Below, piece by piece: positions 6,896-12,431 of a stretch of 12,431 nucleotides of DNA. The translations under genes were made by a program, and so were the position numbers. This DNA is from Pseudomonadota bacterium (GTDB lineage Bacteria > Bdellovibrionota_C > UBA2361 > OMII01). The notes below the pieces were generated by a model. It ran no database searches, had not been told where the DNA came from, and worked only from the letters and a program-made list of their open reading frames with translations. The stretch lies in assembly GCA_027486155.1 (NCBI GenBank), contig JAIXPR010000128.1, positions 1-12,431 of the forward strand. Direction: 5' to 3'. Each line of letters begins with the position of its first letter. Position 1 is the stretch's first letter.

Positions 6896-8200
6896 TCACG
6901 GTGTCGAAAGCACCGGAGAGGGTTCACCTCTATCAGATAATGGCGGCTTCTTTCCAGTCTCCGTGACGGGAAGAGTTGGCTCTACGAGTGATTCCCATAG
7001 GCTAGCGGTATCTTTTGAGAGACCGAGCCGGGACATCGAGAGACCTAAGAGGTGGGTCCTGAACTGGGCTTGAACAGGAGTGAGACCGACCCGCTCCTTT
7101 TCAGCGAGAGCTGACACGTTCTCAAGAAGAGTTCGAGCGTCATCCGCGCGGTGTACCGCAAGAAGGGTCTTCGCTACCACGAATTCAGCGTCAATTCGCT
7201 TAGCTCCATGCAGTCCCTGTGTGGCGCTGCGGGCCGCGGCAACGGCGCGGTCGGCTCGACGACTCACGTCTCCTGGTGCCGCACGAAGCCATAGAGCAAT
7301 GACGGTGTCCCATTTGGAAAGATCCCCCTCAGAGAGCTTAGCGGCTTTCACGAGGAGCTCAGCGCCTTCGTCAAGCCGACCTCGAGCTATCTCTAATTGA
7401 GCAAGTCGCTCAAGGGCCGGGACGAATTGGGGATGCTTCTTGACGAATATGGTGAGGGTCTCTCGAAGAGAGGTCTCATTCTCCACTGACCTGATGAGCT
7501 GCTCAAAAGATATCCGCGTTTTAGCCTCAATCATATCCTCAGAGATATGCCCCACCTTTTCGAGCGCTCGGTGGTAGTCCATCGCGTCATCAAAACGACC
7601 AAGCTCCTCCGCGATATCGCGGGCGAGCTCCAGGGCCCGCTTGGTGGGGGCCTCCTGCACGATAAGGGCGAGGTTGTCCTTGGCGGCCGTGTTATTGCCG
7701 AGTTTTCGGTTGAGGTCGACCGCTTTAAAAAGCACCGCGGCGTTCATGTGATTGCTGGCTCGCATGCTATCGAGCACTCGCAGAGCTTCGCGGGGCTCTC
7801 CCAGGTTCTCGATGCAGGTAGCGAGCTCAACCCGCGCGATCGTGTTGTCAGGATCTTGATGCAGGACCTGTTCCCAAATAGCGCGAGCGGCTCCCCATTC
7901 CTCGCTCGCCATAAAGCTACGAGCTTTCAGGAAAAGTTCAAAGAAAAGCTGATGAGAACGGGCGGCTGCGCGTAACTTGCGCTCCCTGAGATAGCTCTTG
8001 AATCCGAAGAAGAGAGCAACGAGGGAAGCGATCACGCACCCGAGGAAAAATACACCGAGGTAGATCACACCGGCGTACGTTGTAAAGGTGATGCTCGGGC
8101 CCAGCTTGATAGTTGCTGTTTCTGAGTTGGTGAGCGTGACGTAGAGGGTGACAGCGATGAGGAGGGCGAGAGCGATGAGTCTGTTGAATTGACGCAGCAT
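6896..8200 (-). CDS. LapA-like inner-membrane protein with TPR domain
   Basis: A protein of 434 residues from the ATG at 8200, with a GAGGA Shine-Dalgarno ten bases upstream. Two transmembrane segments (about 7-25 and 45-68) flank a short stretch, SETATIKLGPSITFTT, and are followed by a charged helix, SYLRERKLRAAARSH. This is the layout of the LapA (DUF1049) domain. Residues about 85-400 are helical repeats of TPR type, for example ARAIWEQVLHQDPDNTIARVELATCIENLGE (105-135, described here in pieces: DPDN at 116-119, ATCIENLGE at 127-135), and the tail is proline-rich (405-434). In E. coli LapA and LapB (TPR) are separate partners that control LPS synthesis through LpxC. Here the parts seem fused, but no C-terminal rubredoxin-like cysteines are present. 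A HemY-like protein, which also has two membrane segments plus TPRs, is the main alternative. It probably scaffolds other proteins, with TPRs in the cytoplasm. It leads the operon with gpmI. Confidence 0.82.
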   Translation of the reverse strand: MLRQFNRLIALALLIAVTLYVTLTNSETATIKLGPSITFTTYAGVIYLGVFFLGCVIASLVALFFGFKSYLRERKLRAAARSHQLFFELFLKARSFMASEEWGAARAIWEQVLHQDPDNTIARVELATCIENLGEPREALRVLDSMRASNHMNAAVLFKAVDLNRKLGNNTAAKDNLALIVQEAPTKRALELARDIAEELGRFDDAMDYHRALEKVGHISEDMIEAKTRISFEQLIRSVENETSLRETLTIFVKKHPQFVPALERLAQLEIARGRLDEGAELLVKAAKLSEGDLSKWDTVIALWLRAAPGDVSRRADRAVAAARSATQGLHGAKRIDAEFVVAKTLLAVHRADDARTLLENVSALAEKERVGLTPVQAQFRTHLLGLSMSRLGLSKDTASLWESLVEPTLPVTETGKKPPLSDRGEPSPVLSTP

Positions 8201-8255
8201 GCGGAGATGGTCCTCGAAAATTCGTTTGAACTATCCTACCTTGCTGTTCTTTCCG

Positions 8256-8319
8256 AGGGAAGCGAGGCAAAACCTACCCCACACTTTCTCGCTACGAGTA
8301 GGTTTTGCCTCGCTTCCCT
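8256..8319. repeat. Long perfect inverted repeat (22-bp arms, 20-nt spacer)
   Basis: The arms at 8256-8277 (beginning AGGGAAGCGAGG) and 8298-8319 (ending CCTCGCTTCCCT) are exact reverse complements over 22 bp, separated by 20 nt. No T-run follows on either strand, so it is not a simple terminator. It lies between the min-operon terminator (8347-8386) and the LapA-like gene start at 8200, and would form a long stem in any RNA crossing it. Function is unknown. Confidence 0.9.
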
Positions 8320-8346
8320 ATGTACAGAGACAGGTCGGTTAAAATA

Positions 8347-8386
8347 CAAAACCCCCCTCCTGTATCTCTACAGGAGAGGGGTTTTG
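8347..8386 (-). terminator. Rho-independent terminator of the min operon
   Basis: The arms at 8347-8364 and 8369-8385/6 pair over 18 bp with a single mismatch around a TCTC loop; each arm ends in CAAAACCCC or GGGGTTTTG. On the minus strand the stem ends in GTTTTG followed by TATTTT. It lies 21 nt after the minE stop. The stem also ends in a T4 on the plus strand, so it could work in both directions. Confidence 0.93.
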
Positions 8387-8407
8387 CGTCCCCATGAGAG
8401 CGGCTGG

Positions 8408-8755
8408 TTACACGTTTGACGCGACGGCGGCGGTCTCGGTGTCAGTGTCGTTCTCCGGCTCGCTATCCGTTACGCGACTCGGCTTGGAGGCGGAGCCTGA
8501 GCGACGTACGATCACTGGAGAGTTGATCAAGAGCGTCGTTGTATCAGCGAGGCGGTGATACTTGATGTCGAAGCCTTCCTTGTCGATGACGAAGTACTTC
8601 TCGATGACCTTAACCATCTCCTCTCGGAACCCTGCCATCTCCTCGTTTGTGAGACCGGTTCGATCCTGCACGAGCACGAAATGAAGTCGGCTCTTTGCTG
8701 TTTCTTTGCTTTCGTTGCTCTCGCCGAAGAGCTTTTTCTTGAGCGCGTTAAACAC
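8408..8755 (-). CDS. minE: Cell division topological specificity factor MinE
   Basis: MinE stimulates the MinD ATPase at the membrane and drives Min oscillation, so that the Z-ring forms at mid-cell. The product is 115 residues. The N-terminal MFNALKKKLFG is the amphipathic membrane-targeting segment. SRLHFVLVQDRTGLTNEEM (22-40) is the switching strand/helix that contacts MinD. MVKVIEKYFVIDKEGFDIKYHRL (about 47-69) and TTLLINSPVIV (73-83) form the topological-specificity dimer domain. A tail of about 30 residues rich in S, T, D and E (86-115) exceeds the usual 85-90-residue length. The start is GTG at 8755 with a clear GAGGGAG nine bases upstream. It lies 99 nt after minD and is followed by a strong terminator. 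Confidence 0.94.
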   Translation of the reverse strand: MFNALKKKLFGESNESKETAKSRLHFVLVQDRTGLTNEEMAGFREEMVKVIEKYFVIDKEGFDIKYHRLADTTTLLINSPVIVRRSGSASKPSRVTDSEPENDTDTETAAVASNV

Positions 8756-8777
8756 GTTTTGACACTCCCTCAGTTAT

Positions 8778-8825
8778 CGGAAACCTCGTTTCCGTATGAC
8801 CTAACTGTTACGTAACTCTAACTGT
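8778..8825. repeat. Structured minD-minE spacer: hairpin, palindrome and direct repeats
   Basis: Within the 99-nt spacer, CGGAAAC (8778-8784) and GTTTCCG (8788-8794) form a perfect 7-bp stem with a 3-nt loop. CTAACTGT occurs twice as an exact direct repeat (8801-8808 and 8818-8825, 17 nt apart). The palindrome GTTACGTAAC (8807-8816) sits between them, and a reverse copy of the core, CAGTTA, lies at 8771-8776. The hairpin ends about 22 nt upstream of the minE GTG. Possible roles are an operator or a post-transcriptional control element that sets the minE:minD ratio; both are inference. Confidence 0.55.
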
Positions 8826-8854
8826 AAATAGACACCCCGTACAGATGAAAACCG

Positions 8855-9682
8855 CTATGCGTTTACACCAAGTTTACGACTGATACGGCTCCAGAAGGAT
8901 CCGGAATCGAACGTTGGAACCGGAACCTGCTCGCCGCAGACTCGCGCAGCGATTCTGGTAAATGCCTGCCCAGCCTTCGATTTCTGGTTGTACACGACCG
9001 GCTCTCCGCAGTTAGCCGCAGAGATAATTTGATCATCTCGCTCTACGACACCAAGGATCTCGATACCAAGGATGTCCTGTACGTCTCGCACGGAGAGCAT
9101 GTCTCCACGACGAACCATCTCGAAGTCGATGCGGTTGATGATGAGCTTCGACTCGATTCCTTTTGAAGAAAGGAGCCCTACTACTCGGTCGGCGTCTCGA
9201 ATCGCGGATACCTCGGGGGTAGTTACCACGATAGCGGACTCAGCACCGGCGCACGCGTTACGGAAGCCCTGCTCGATACCCGCTGGAGAATCAACGAGGA
9301 TGTAGTGGAACTCACGGCGGAACTGCTCAAGCACGTAACGCACCTCAGCCTCATCGACCACATCCTTGTCGTCGGTTTGTGACGCAGGCAAGAGGTAAAG
9401 ATTATTAGACTTTTTTGACTTGATGATCGCTTGAGCGGGTTTGCAGATCTTCTTAGCTACGTCCACTACGTTAAACACGATGCGGTTCTCAAGACCGAGC
9501 ATCATGTCGAGGTTGCGAAGTCCGATATCGGCGTCGACAACGAGCACCCGCTGACCACGGAGAGCGAGAGCCGCACCGAGGCTTGCGGTCGTCGTTGTTT
9601 TTCCGACACCACCCTTTCCTGAGGTGATTACGATTACCTCGCCAAGGTCCTTCTTCCCAGCGTTGTCTCTTCGCGTATTCAT
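8855..9682 (-). CDS. minD: Septum site-determining ATPase MinD
   Basis: A membrane-cycling ATPase of the ParA/MinD family that recruits MinC, and then MinE, to the cell poles. The 275-residue product from the ATG at 9682 has the deviant Walker A motif SGKGGVGKTT near 21-30, VLVVDADIGLRNLDMMLG (switch I and Walker A' region), YILVDSPAGIEQG (Walker B/switch II) and VVTTPEVSAIRDADRV. The C-terminal FWSRISRKLGVNA is the amphipathic membrane-targeting helix. A TTG directly before the ATG is possible, but the ATG has the better spacing (6 nt) from GGGAG. That Shine-Dalgarno lies inside the last codons of minC, and only 3 nt separate the minC stop from the ATG, so translation is coupled. Confidence 0.98.
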   Translation of the reverse strand: MNTRRDNAGKKDLGEVIVITSGKGGVGKTTTTASLGAALALRGQRVLVVDADIGLRNLDMMLGLENRIVFNVVDVAKKICKPAQAIIKSKKSNNLYLLPASQTDDKDVVDEAEVRYVLEQFRREFHYILVDSPAGIEQGFRNACAGAESAIVVTTPEVSAIRDADRVVGLLSSKGIESKLIINRIDFEMVRRGDMLSVRDVQDILGIEILGVVERDDQIISAANCGEPVVYNQKSKAGQAFTRIAARVCGEQVPVPTFDSGSFWSRISRKLGVNA

Positions 9683-9685
9683 CAA

Positions 9686-10618
9686 TTACTCCCTTCTACG
9701 TGCCCAAACAGTTCGTGATTGGTAAGGTTCTACTACAATTAGGTTTCCTTCTACTCGGGCGATCTCAGGGATGCCGCCACGAGGGGTGCTCTCAAAGTTC
9801 TCTGAGCCTGAACCACGAGAGATCACCAGTCCGATTCGGAGCTGGGTTGGCTGCAGGTTGAGGCTGAGGATAACCCGGCCCCCTCCACTTTCATCATACG
9901 CGCCCGCGTGAGCGATGCCACGCAAGGTGCCTAGGATCACGATATCCCCGCCCGCGATTACCTCCGCGCCGGAGTTAACATCTCCAAAGATAACAATAGA
10001 GTGCTCCGTTTCTACCTTTTGTCCGGAGCGAAGGGTTCCGTACATAATCCGAGTGTCCGGCTCATCCCACAGCATGGAGTTCGCGGCGACGCTCGCGCGA
10101 TTCTCAATGCTATCGATGCCGTCGAAGAGGCTTACATTTCGCTCTGGAGTTGGGGTTGTGACTCGGGTTGGTGTAGCGGCGCGTTGACCGCCGAACATTG
10201 AGAGTCCTGTGTCAGGCGTTGCGGGCTTGGAAGCAGCTCCCTTGAGCTTTGAGCTTCGAACGGAAACTTTAAATTCCGAAGCAAGAACGGCGGTAAGCTC
10301 ATGCACTAAGTCATCACCGGGCTTGCGTCCAACCCACTCGAAGGCTACGTCGTTGCCTTGTATGAAGGATCGGCGCGACTCAAGGAACTCACGAACCGCT
10401 ACCTTGAGGTCCTCTTCTTGAACCCGACCGTCAACGCGAAGTATGAGTCCCTCGGCAGTGCCCCGAGCTGTGATGACGCTACTCCGAGCATCTCCTTCCT
10501 GTTCTTCAACTTTCGCGGGAGAGGTAGAGATTTCTAATCCCTGAAGTCCCAAACCTTCAAGCGGTGTGGTGCCCGCTTCGAATCCCACATTATCGTCATC
10601 GTTGAACGAGCCAGTCAT
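9686..10618 (-). CDS. minC: Septum site-determining protein MinC
   Basis: FtsZ-polymerisation inhibitor that is placed at the membrane by MinD. The 310 residues are longer than the usual 230 or so. An acidic, low-complexity N-terminal extension (1-45) precedes the N-terminal FtsZ-binding domain (about 46-125), and a linker rich in T, P and S (125-185) follows. The C-terminal beta-helix domain (190-300) has the typical LRSGQKVETEHSIVIFGDVN, SGAEVIAGGDIVILGTLRG and IAHAGA repeats, ending EGNLIVVEPY. It starts at the ATG at 10618 with GGAG five bases upstream. It is the first gene of minCDE and divergent from pgpA across a 421-nt control region. Confidence 0.96.
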   Translation of the reverse strand: MTGSFNDDDNVGFEAGTTPLEGLGLQGLEISTSPAKVEEQEGDARSSVITARGTAEGLILRVDGRVQEEDLKVAVREFLESRRSFIQGNDVAFEWVGRKPGDDLVHELTAVLASEFKVSVRSSKLKGAASKPATPDTGLSMFGGQRAATPTRVTTPTPERNVSLFDGIDSIENRASVAANSMLWDEPDTRIMYGTLRSGQKVETEHSIVIFGDVNSGAEVIAGGDIVILGTLRGIAHAGAYDESGGGRVILSLNLQPTQLRIGLVISRGSGSENFESTPRGGIPEIARVEGNLIVVEPYQSRTVWARRRE

Positions 10619-10723
10619 AATACTCCAAGAAGCAAGAGGGCGGCATTGTAGTGCCGCGATATGAAAAAATCCAGGACAAAAACAGCTTCGAGATCATTAG
10701 CCGCGTCGTGAATTTTACCTCAT

Positions 10724-10738
10724 AACGAGTCTCTCGTT
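10724..10738. promoter_or_regulatory. Possible operator: inverted repeat just after a TATAAA box
   Basis: AACGAG and CTCGTT are perfect inverted repeats around TCT. On the minus strand they begin about 7 nt after TATAAA (10745-10750), where a transcript from that box would start. No good -35 box accompanies the TATAAA, so this is a weak call. Confidence 0.3.
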
Positions 10739-10777
10739 GGTCACTTTATATGATTGGAATTTTTCGCGGATGCTCAC

Positions 10778-10810
10778 AAAAAACCCCGATGACACATTCC
10801 GTGAATCGAG
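10778..10810 (-). terminator. Attenuator-like hairpin with T6 in the minC leader
   Basis: On the minus strand CTCGAT pairs with ATCGGG (6 bp, one G-T pair), with an inner CAC/GTG stem around GGAAT, followed by G and six T (10778-10783). It lies just downstream of the TTGACG/TATAAG promoter and 160 nt before minC, with no gene to terminate on that strand. It could act as a leader attenuator; the stem is modest. Confidence 0.35.
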
Positions 10811-10823
10811 TTACTTTAAGCAA

Positions 10824-10853
10824 CTTATACCAAAGCGACGATCCCAACGTCAA
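10824..10853 (-). promoter_or_regulatory. Sigma70-like promoter, probably for minCDE
   Basis: On the minus strand TTGACG (10848-10853) is followed after exactly 18 nt by TATAAG (10824-10829). Each box matches 5 of 6 consensus bases. A start near 10817 would give a leader of about 200 nt to minC. Confidence 0.5.
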
Positions 10854-10975
10854 CAAACAAGTTTTGAAAAAACCTCCGTTGGCGAAAAAAGAAAGAGCGC
10901 CTTTTCATAAAAATCTCTCTGCTTGGTATTTACTTTTTGAGAGGGCTCAAGGCGCGTTCGCTTAATGTCCGAGCG

Positions 10976-11005
10976 ACACGACGAGCTGGAGATCATTCGT
11001 CGTGT
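10976..11005. promoter_or_regulatory. Inverted repeat just upstream of pgpA
   Basis: ACACGACGA (10976-10984) and TCGTCGTGT (10997-11005) are perfect 9-bp inverted repeats with a 12-nt spacer, 34 nt before the pgpA ATG. A third CGTCGTG half-site lies at 10704-10710 in the minC leader. An operator for a dimeric regulator, or an RNA hairpin, are possible; no regulator is known. Confidence 0.45.
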
Positions 11006-11039
11006 GTTCTTTCTTGGCGCATGCCATAGTTGAGCCCGC

Positions 11040-11504
11040 ATGTATTCGCGAATCGCATCGTTCATTAGTAGTGGTTTAGGAAGTGGATACTCCCCAAAGG
11101 CCCCGGGCACGTTTGGAACGGTGGCCGCCGCCCTCGCATGGCTCGGTATGTCGTGGGCAGGGGTCCTCTCGTCATCGTTCTCCCACATCGTGTTCGCGGC
11201 CATCGTGATCGTTGTGGGAACGGCCGCTATTCGATTGAGCCTTCGCTCGGACGGTAGTAAGGATCCGCAGTGGATTGTTATCGATGAGTGGGCCGGAATT
11301 TTCGTGGCGCTCATCGGCACGGAGGCCTCTCGTTTTTGGCACGTTTTGCTCGCGGTTGTCCTCTTTAGAATCTTTGATATCTCGAAGGTAGGTCCGATTC
11401 GACGGGCAGAAGCGCTCCCAGGAGCTGTCGGAGTGATGGCCGACGACGTTGTGGCGGGATCCTTCGCCCTTCTTGGCATGGTAGTGGTGAGGTTTTTCGT
11501 GTGA
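11040..11504 (+). CDS. pgpA: Phosphatidylglycerophosphatase A
   Basis: Inner-membrane lipid phosphatase that removes phosphate from phosphatidylglycerophosphate to give phosphatidylglycerol. The 154-residue product has GLGSGYSPKAPGTFGTVAA at 12-30, the DPQWIVIDEWAG motif at 75-86, and FRIFDISKVGPIRRAE plus GVMADDVVAG (109-140), the conserved acidic signatures of the PgpA family. The hydrophobic segments are about 28-42, 48-66, 84-94, 100-112 and 138-153. The start is ATG at 11040; the Shine-Dalgarno is weak. It is divergent from minCDE, and its stop overlaps the start of the next gene (TGATG), so the two are probably coupled. Confidence 0.95.
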   Translation: MYSRIASFISSGLGSGYSPKAPGTFGTVAAALAWLGMSWAGVLSSSFSHIVFAAIVIVVGTAAIRLSLRSDGSKDPQWIVIDEWAGIFVALIGTEASRFWHVLLAVVLFRIFDISKVGPIRRAEALPGAVGVMADDVVAGSFALLGMVVVRFFV

Positions 11505-12431
11505 TGTGGAATCCCGGAATCGCTCAATCGATACGACGGACGCTCTCCGCCTGCGCTGTACTAACCGCGCTCGGGGCATCGGCGTGTTCTCCTGGATACG
11601 TTCTTCGCGGCGCCTACGAGCAAAGTAAGATCCTTTTGGCGCGTCGAGACATTTCATCTGTGATTAACGATCCCTCCACCTCTGTAGAGGATAGGGAGAA
11701 ATTGCAGGTTGTTGTTGATGCGCGGGCCTTCGCTGAGCGGATAGGTCTCACCCCCGGGGACTCGTTTAAGACCTTCGCGGAGGTCTCTCGTGATCCGCTG
11801 GCGTGGGTCGTCGTCGCTTCTCGGCGAGACTCCTTCGCGTTGTATACCTGGTGGTTCCCTATTGTGGGGACGGTGCCCTACAAGGGCTTCTTCGACAAGG
11901 AAGATGCTGAGGGGCAGGTTCGGGAACTCCAGTCTCTTGGGTACGAGGCTTCGATGCGCGGAACGGAAGCTTTCAGTACCCTTGGATGGTTCGATGACCC
12001 TGTTGTTTCAACGACCCTCAAAAACGCTCCGAGCCGGATCGCCAATACCGTTATTCATGAGAGCGTTCACACCACGGTATGGATACCGGGGAGTGTTCCG
12101 TTCAACGAGAGTCTCGCGAACTTCGTTGGCACTCAGGGGGCAGTGGCGTTTTTTTCCGCTCGCGTGAGTGACTGCCGAGCCGCGGGCCGCGAGTGCGGGG
12201 AGGACGAGCGACAGCTCGCCACCGCCCGCAGGGAATACGCGTTTCAGTTTGAGCTGGCGGAGTTGGTGGACACCCTCTTTGCCTCTCTTGAGAAGCTCTA
12301 TGCCGATCCGAGCTTAACACCTGAGGAGAAGATCTCTCGCCGGGTTGATGTTTTCGACTCGGTCATGAAGCCCTTTAGACAACGATTTCCAACCCTCCAG
12401 ATCCTGAAGGAGGTGAACAACGCGGATATCA
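11504..12431 (+). CDS. Putative lipoprotein aminopeptidase (PF10023-type zinc peptidase), 3' end outside window
   Basis: Translated by hand from the ATG at 11504; 309 residues are visible and the frame is open to the window edge. The N-terminus is a lipoprotein signal: basic RR at 11-12, a hydrophobic core, and the lipobox GASAC with the lipidated cysteine at 28, so it is probably an envelope lipoprotein. The body follows the PF10023 'putative aminopeptidase' family: ARRDISSVINDPSTS, GLTPGDSFKTF, FPIVGTVPYKGFFD (118-131), AFSTLGWFDDPVVST (156-170), the zinc motif HESVH (185-189) and FNESLANFVG (E202 is a candidate third ligand). The reaction is inferred from the HExxH motif; no substrate is known. 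It overlaps the pgpA stop by one base. Confidence 0.92.
   Translation, partial: MWNPGIAQSIRRTLSACAVLTALGASACSPGYVLRGAYEQSKILLARRDISSVINDPSTSVEDREKLQVVVDARAFAERIGLTPGDSFKTFAEVSRDPLAWVVVASRRDSFALYTWWFPIVGTVPYKGFFDKEDAEGQVRELQSLGYEASMRGTEAFSTLGWFDDPVVSTTLKNAPSRIANTVIHESVHTTVWIPGSVPFNESLANFVGTQGAVAFFSARVSDCRAAGRECGEDERQLATARREYAFQFELAELVDTLFASLEKLYADPSLTPEEKISRRVDVFDSVMKPFRQRFPTLQILKEVNNADI

Larger units (their letters stand above)
10619..11039. promoter_or_regulatory. AT-rich divergent control region between minC and pgpA
   Basis: This 421-nt stretch has no convincing gene; its middle (about 10740-10960) is visibly more AT-rich than the flanking genes. It holds a sigma70-like promoter and an attenuator-like hairpin for the minus strand, a second TATAAA box (10745-10750, minus strand) followed by the hairpin AACGAG-TCT-CTCGTT (10724-10738), and a GCGGCA/TGCCGC hairpin (10640-10657) 22 nt upstream of minC. 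It also has an imperfect direct repeat at 10685-10710 and 10985-11004 and an inverted repeat near pgpA. For pgpA only a weak plus-strand candidate is visible (TTGAGA near 10937, 19 nt, TTAATG). Confidence 0.6.

Noticed and set aside
7547..7975. 142-codon plus-strand open frame opposite the LapA-like/TPR gene
   Set aside because: Antisense shadow; no start signal or domain.
8256..8319. The 22-bp inverted repeat as a terminator
   Set aside because: No T-run follows the stem on either strand, and a strong min terminator already lies at 8347-8386.
10750..10965. 71-codon plus-strand open frame in the minC-pgpA spacer
   Set aside because: No Shine-Dalgarno, no recognisable motif, and it crosses the promoter and hairpin signals of the other strand; treated as chance.
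10850..11527. 225-codon open frame on the minus strand opposite pgpA
   Set aside because: It is antisense to a clear PgpA gene, is low complexity with many T, P and R residues, and has no domain.

Overview
The window is a typical stretch of chromosome from a Gram-negative bacterium. It has at least twelve genes packed closely on both strands, a complete minCDE division-site system, an LapA-like inner-membrane protein, a lipoprotein and a moderate GC content (about half by eye). The gene families (MinC/D/E, PgpA, a PF10023-type lipoprotein peptidase, a LapA-like membrane protein) fit Proteobacteria or a former deltaproteobacterial/Bdellovibrio-like lineage. That placement is inference from family content only. 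I see no insertion sequence, tRNA, rRNA, CRISPR array or phage gene.

Layout, left to right. (1) 1-1857, minus strand: a short operon with a proteasome-like (Ntn-hydrolase fold) protein of unknown role, followed by a membrane-anchored endonuclease/exonuclease/phosphatase-family protein that leaves the window at base 1. (2) 1913-8200, minus strand: a run of genes in the order LapA-like/TPR membrane protein, gpmI (glycolysis), comF (PRTase/zinc finger), mazG (NTP pyrophosphohydrolase) and ahcY (SAH hydrolase). It closes with a strong rho-independent terminator at 1913-1956. The mazG-ahcY gap of 226 nt may hold a separate ahcY promoter. (3) 8201-8407: a spacer with a long perfect inverted repeat (22-bp arms) and the strong terminator of the min operon. 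(4) 8408-10618, minus strand: minC, minD, minE in that order. (5) 10619-11039: a 421-nt AT-rich divergent control region with a good sigma70-like promoter, an attenuator-like hairpin and several small repeats. (6) 11040 to the end, plus strand: pgpA (phosphatidylglycerol synthesis) overlapping a lipoprotein metallopeptidase that runs off the right edge.

Together the genes are mostly housekeeping: division-site placement (MinCDE), central carbon metabolism (GpmI), the methyl cycle (AhcY), nucleotide-pool cleaning (MazG), phospholipid synthesis (PgpA) and envelope functions (LapA-like protein, lipoprotein peptidase). No obvious new multi-gene system is present. The points most worth a second look are the proteasome-like protein, the LapA-TPR fusion, the long inverted repeat beside the min terminator, the repeats between minD and minE, and the unusually structured minC-pgpA control region.
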